In this document: positions 61,812 to 64,000 of the stretch, piece by piece
How positions within the stretch are numbered: position 1 is the first letter of the stretch
Layout: each line of letters begins with the position of its first letter
Source: Terrisporobacter mayombei
Lineage (GTDB): Bacteria; Bacillota; Clostridia; Peptostreptococcales; Peptostreptococcaceae
Assembly (NCBI RefSeq): GCF_020748465.1
Contig: NZ_JAHZMP010000001.1
Location: 1-64,000 of the forward strand
DNA length: 64,000 nt
Direction of reading: 5' to 3'
Position numbers and translations under genes: made by a program
Notes under the pieces: model-generated
Seen by the model: the letters and a program-made list of their open reading frames with translations, nothing else
What the model was told of the DNA's origin: nothing
Databases searched by the model: none

Positions 61812-62237
61812 CTAGAATTTTACTCTTTTATGCATTGGATGATTTTCTTTAAACTGAACTAAATCCCATAAGTTACCGTACAAATCTTTGAAAACAGCAA
61901 CAGTTCCATATTCCTGTTCTTTAGGATCTCTAACAAATTCTATTCCTAACTTTATCATTTCATTATAATCACGCCAAAAATCATCAGTTCCTAAGAAAAG
62001 AAAAACTCTTCCCCCAGCTTGATTTCCTATAAAAGGCTCTTGTTCCTCTTTTGATGCTTTTGCAAGTAAAATTGTCGTTCCATTTGAACCAAGTGGAGAT
62101 ACTACTACCCATCTTTTATCTTGCTCAGGTTGGTATGTATCTTCTATTAATGTAAAATGAAGTTTTTGAGTATAAAATTCTATTGCTTCATCATAGTCTT
62201 TTACAACTAAAGCAATATGCACTATTGATTGAATCAT
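61812..62237 (-). CDS. VOC superfamily protein (glyoxalase/bleomycin-resistance type)
   Basis: The protein has 141 residues. SIVHIALVVKDYDEAIEFYT (metal-ligand His) and VAVFKDLYGNLWDLVQF (metal-ligand Glu region, here with Asp-Leu-Val) are the two beta-alpha-beta modules. GGRVFLFLGTDDFWRDY lies between them. The reaction or ligand is unknown. GGAGGAT precedes the start. Confidence 0.87.
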   Translation of the reverse strand: MIQSIVHIALVVKDYDEAIEFYTQKLHFTLIEDTYQPEQDKRWVVVSPLGSNGTTILLAKASKEEQEPFIGNQAGGRVFLFLGTDDFWRDYNEMIKLGIEFVRDPKEQEYGTVAVFKDLYGNLWDLVQFKENHPMHKRVKF

Positions 62238-62363
62238 TTTCTAATCCTCCTTCTTAAGCTATAAACAATTAATAACTTCTTAATTATATATTATATTAGA
62301 ATAATTATTTTTTCACATTAAGTTATTCTTTTGATATATATTAATCTTTTTCATTAATTAATA

Positions 62364-62402
62364 ATAGCAACTACTTTGGAATGTCCCAAAATAGTTGCTA
62401 CT
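62364..62402 (-). terminator. Terminator of the MATE gene
   Basis: TAGCAACTATTTTGG / CCAAAGTAGTTGCTA-type hairpin lies 9 bp past the stop. Confidence 0.8.
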
Positions 62403-62411
62403 TTTAATTTT

Positions 62412-63722
62412 TTATACAACTTCTTTATACTTATTTTTCATCTTAATTAAGAATATGCTACTTATAATAAACACCACTAATTCAGTTATTACAAAAGAAT
62501 ACCAAATACCATCCATTTTAAAGATAATACTTAAAAATAAAACAGTAGGGATAAGGATTAAAGCACTTCTTAAAATAGATATAGTCATACCTTGTTTTGC
62601 ATTTGATATTGAACTAAAGAATGCAGAAGATACTATATTAATTCCAGCAAATAAGTAACCTAAAAAGTATATTTTCATTCCTTGTGAAGCTATAATCATA
62701 AGTTTCATGTTGTGTTCACTATTAAATATAGCCACAATTTGATTTGTAAAAATATAAACAGTTGTATAAATTAAAACCGCAAATATTATAGTAGTTGTCA
62801 TCGAGTAGCGTAAAATACGATTTACCAACATCATATCTCCCTTACCATAATACTCACTAGACAAGGGTTGGATTCCCTGAGATATTCCTGTAAATATGGA
62901 TGTAGCAATAAGTGCCACATTTGCTACTATACCATATGCTGCTACACCTGTGTTTCCATCAATTCTTAGTATAATTAGATTAAATGTTATTAAAGATATT
63001 GCTGACGTCAGTTCTCCAATAAGTGATGAAAGTCCTAATGTCATAATATGATATATCTTTGAAAATAATATTTTACTTTTTACAAAATGAATGTTTTGAT
63101 TTTTCTTAATAAAATGTATTGATAATATACATAAACTTATTATTGGTGAAAGTGATGTTGCCAATGCTGCCCCAAAAATCCCCATTGAAAAAGGAAACAT
63201 AAAAACATAATCTAAAATTATATTTGCCAAACTACTAGTAAGCATGGCTATCATTGATAATTTAGGATTATTGTCATTACGAATAAAAGCCAGCAAAATA
63301 TTGTTACAAATAAAAAATGGCGCAAATAACATTATGGTAGCCAAATAAGTCTTCGTCAATGAAAGTGTTGCTTCATCTGCACCTAGCAATGTACTTAATT
63401 CTTTTGCAAAGAAAGCACCTAACAATACAAATATAATAGACATTATTCCACCCAAATATAATGACTGAGTAAATGATGTATTATTACTGATCTTTTGTTG
63501 TTCATTAATCGAATAGTCAGTTGCGCCACCAATACCTATCATCAGTCCAATACCCTGTATAATACTAAAAACAGGTATTGAAAAGTTTAGTGATGCAAGA
63601 CCTACAGTTCCAAGAGACTTGGAAACAAACAATGTGTCTGCAAGAATATAACATGAAATACCTATCATTCCCATAACATTTAAACTAACATACTTCATAA
63701 ATTTAATTTTTAATTCTTTCAT
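62412..63722 (-). CDS. MATE-family efflux transporter
   Basis: The protein has 436 residues and 12 helices. The segments NVMGMIGISCYILADTLFVS, GLASLNFSIPVFSIIQGIGL, GATDYSINE, FTGISQGIQPLSSEYYGKGD match bacterial MATE proteins of the MepA/DinF type. It exports cationic compounds using Na+ or H+. The gene is preceded by a structured leader with a terminator-like hairpin, and AGGAGG lies at the correct distance from the ATG. Confidence 0.9.
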   Translation of the reverse strand: MKELKIKFMKYVSLNVMGMIGISCYILADTLFVSKSLGTVGLASLNFSIPVFSIIQGIGLMIGIGGATDYSINEQQKISNNTSFTQSLYLGGIMSIIFVLLGAFFAKELSTLLGADEATLSLTKTYLATIMLFAPFFICNNILLAFIRNDNNPKLSMIAMLTSSLANIILDYVFMFPFSMGIFGAALATSLSPIISLCILSIHFIKKNQNIHFVKSKILFSKIYHIMTLGLSSLIGELTSAISLITFNLIILRIDGNTGVAAYGIVANVALIATSIFTGISQGIQPLSSEYYGKGDMMLVNRILRYSMTTTIIFAVLIYTTVYIFTNQIVAIFNSEHNMKLMIIASQGMKIYFLGYLFAGINIVSSAFFSSISNAKQGMTISILRSALILIPTVLFLSIIFKMDGIWYSFVITELVVFIISSIFLIKMKNKYKEVV

Positions 63723-63735
63723 ATTGCCTCCTAAT

Positions 63736-63809
63736 AAAAAAGTATCAAAGCACTCCTTCTAAGACCTACGGAGAACCTTGATACATTCTTATACTCACCC
63801 GGTGGTGAA
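63736..63809 (-). promoter_or_regulatory. Structured attenuator-like leader of the MATE gene
   Basis: In the transcript a small TCACC/GGTGA hairpin (63795-63808) is followed by a long hairpin (63742-63784, GTATCAA...TTTGATAC with an inner CTCC/GGAG pair). A run of six Us follows, 13 bases before the start codon. This is terminator architecture placed before a gene. I do not recognise a known riboswitch class. Confidence 0.65.
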
Positions 63810-63884
63810 TAATTATGATATTTTATTTTACTAATAAATTTATTAATTCTTTTGAAATTTCTTCATATCTTTCATCTTACAAAA

Positions 63885-64000
63885 CTACATTATTGATATT
63901 TCTTTATTATTAACATCCATAATTGAAATCTTATATGTTCCACCTAAATTATCTTGAACTGTTTTTGCCAAGTCTTCTAAGGCATTTTCAAATTCTTTTA
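63885..64000 (-). pseudogene. 3' end of an unknown gene, probably frameshifted (window edge)
   Basis: The minus frame entering from the edge reads KEFENALEDLAKTVQDNLGG, TYKISIMDVNNKEIS and stops at TAG (63885-63887). About 20 bases further an offset frame gives ERYEEISKELINLLVK to a stop near 63828, which looks like the original C-terminus. The product is unknown. The two frames suggest one or more indels. Confidence 0.4.

Noticed and set aside
1..64000. CRISPR arrays, tRNA or rRNA genes
   Set aside because: No regularly spaced short repeats, cloverleaf with T-loop consensus, or rRNA-like conserved blocks were seen anywhere in the window.

Overview
The window is about 64 kb of very AT-rich DNA. 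Shine-Dalgarno sites are strong (AGGAGG type), TTG and GTG starts are frequent, terminators end in U-runs, and nearly all genes lie on the minus strand. An EutVW-type ethanolamine operon, zinc-ribbon/TcaA and DUF2628 envelope proteins, DUF1659/DUF2922/YvrJ genes and orphan Rhs tips point to a low-GC Clostridia member. A Peptostreptococcaceae or Clostridium relative is most likely; this is inferred from gene content, not from a marker gene. Layout: 1-1.1 kb is the 3' end of a DUF11-repeat surface protein. 1.6-8.8 kb holds lipoproteins, a TcaA-like protein, two DUF2628 membrane proteins, a membrane-anchored EEP phosphatase and a truncated dCMP deaminase. 9-12.3 kb holds two flavin split-barrel proteins, an acetyltransferase and a MocR regulator. 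12.4-16.5 kb is a phage-type replication/regulation block (Mor, DnaC-like, DnaD-like, antirepressor, XRE-TPR regulator), facing a small DUF1659-DUF2922-YvrJ operon at 16.8-17.5 kb. 17.7-19.5 kb contains small membrane proteins among decayed genes and Rhs fragments. 19.6-34.4 kb is a complete-looking ethanolamine utilisation microcompartment operon. Read in the direction of transcription it is eutG, eutS, eutP, eutV, eutW, eutA, eutB, eutC, eutL, a EutK-like gene, eutE, eutM, eutT, pduL, a eut-associated gene, eutN, a PduT-like shell gene, eutH and eutQ. 34.6-40.7 kb is a scarred region with a helicase fragment, an IS66 remnant and at least four Rhs core ends next to putative immunity genes. 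40.8-49.9 kb has a DUF1835 protein, a PepSY/response regulator/kinase operon, MurJ, a DedA protein, an MFS transporter and a broken S41 peptidase. 50-54.4 kb has small lipoproteins and membrane proteins. 54.5-60 kb is a giant DUF4132 protein with its upstream partner. 60.1-63.8 kb is a MarR/GNAT operon, another GNAT, a VOC protein and a MATE transporter behind an attenuator-like leader. 
 The eut operon works as one system. EutH imports ethanolamine. EutBC (reactivated by EutA, AdoCbl made by EutT) cleaves it to acetaldehyde and ammonia. EutG and EutE convert the aldehyde to ethanol or acetyl-CoA, and PduL makes acetyl phosphate. EutS, L, M, N, the EutK-like and the PduT-like proteins form the shell. 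The ANTAR regulator EutV should act at three dual-hairpin terminators that I can fold in the leaders of eutG, eutS and eutA. 
 Two points stand out. First, the EutW sensor kinase gene ends exactly after its sensor domain and lacks the whole kinase. Second, the Rhs region is an array of displaced core ends, in two of which the core is joined directly to a putative immunity gene with no toxin between. Many genes around these loci are pseudogenes, so the window looks like an active site of turnover next to a conserved metabolic operon.
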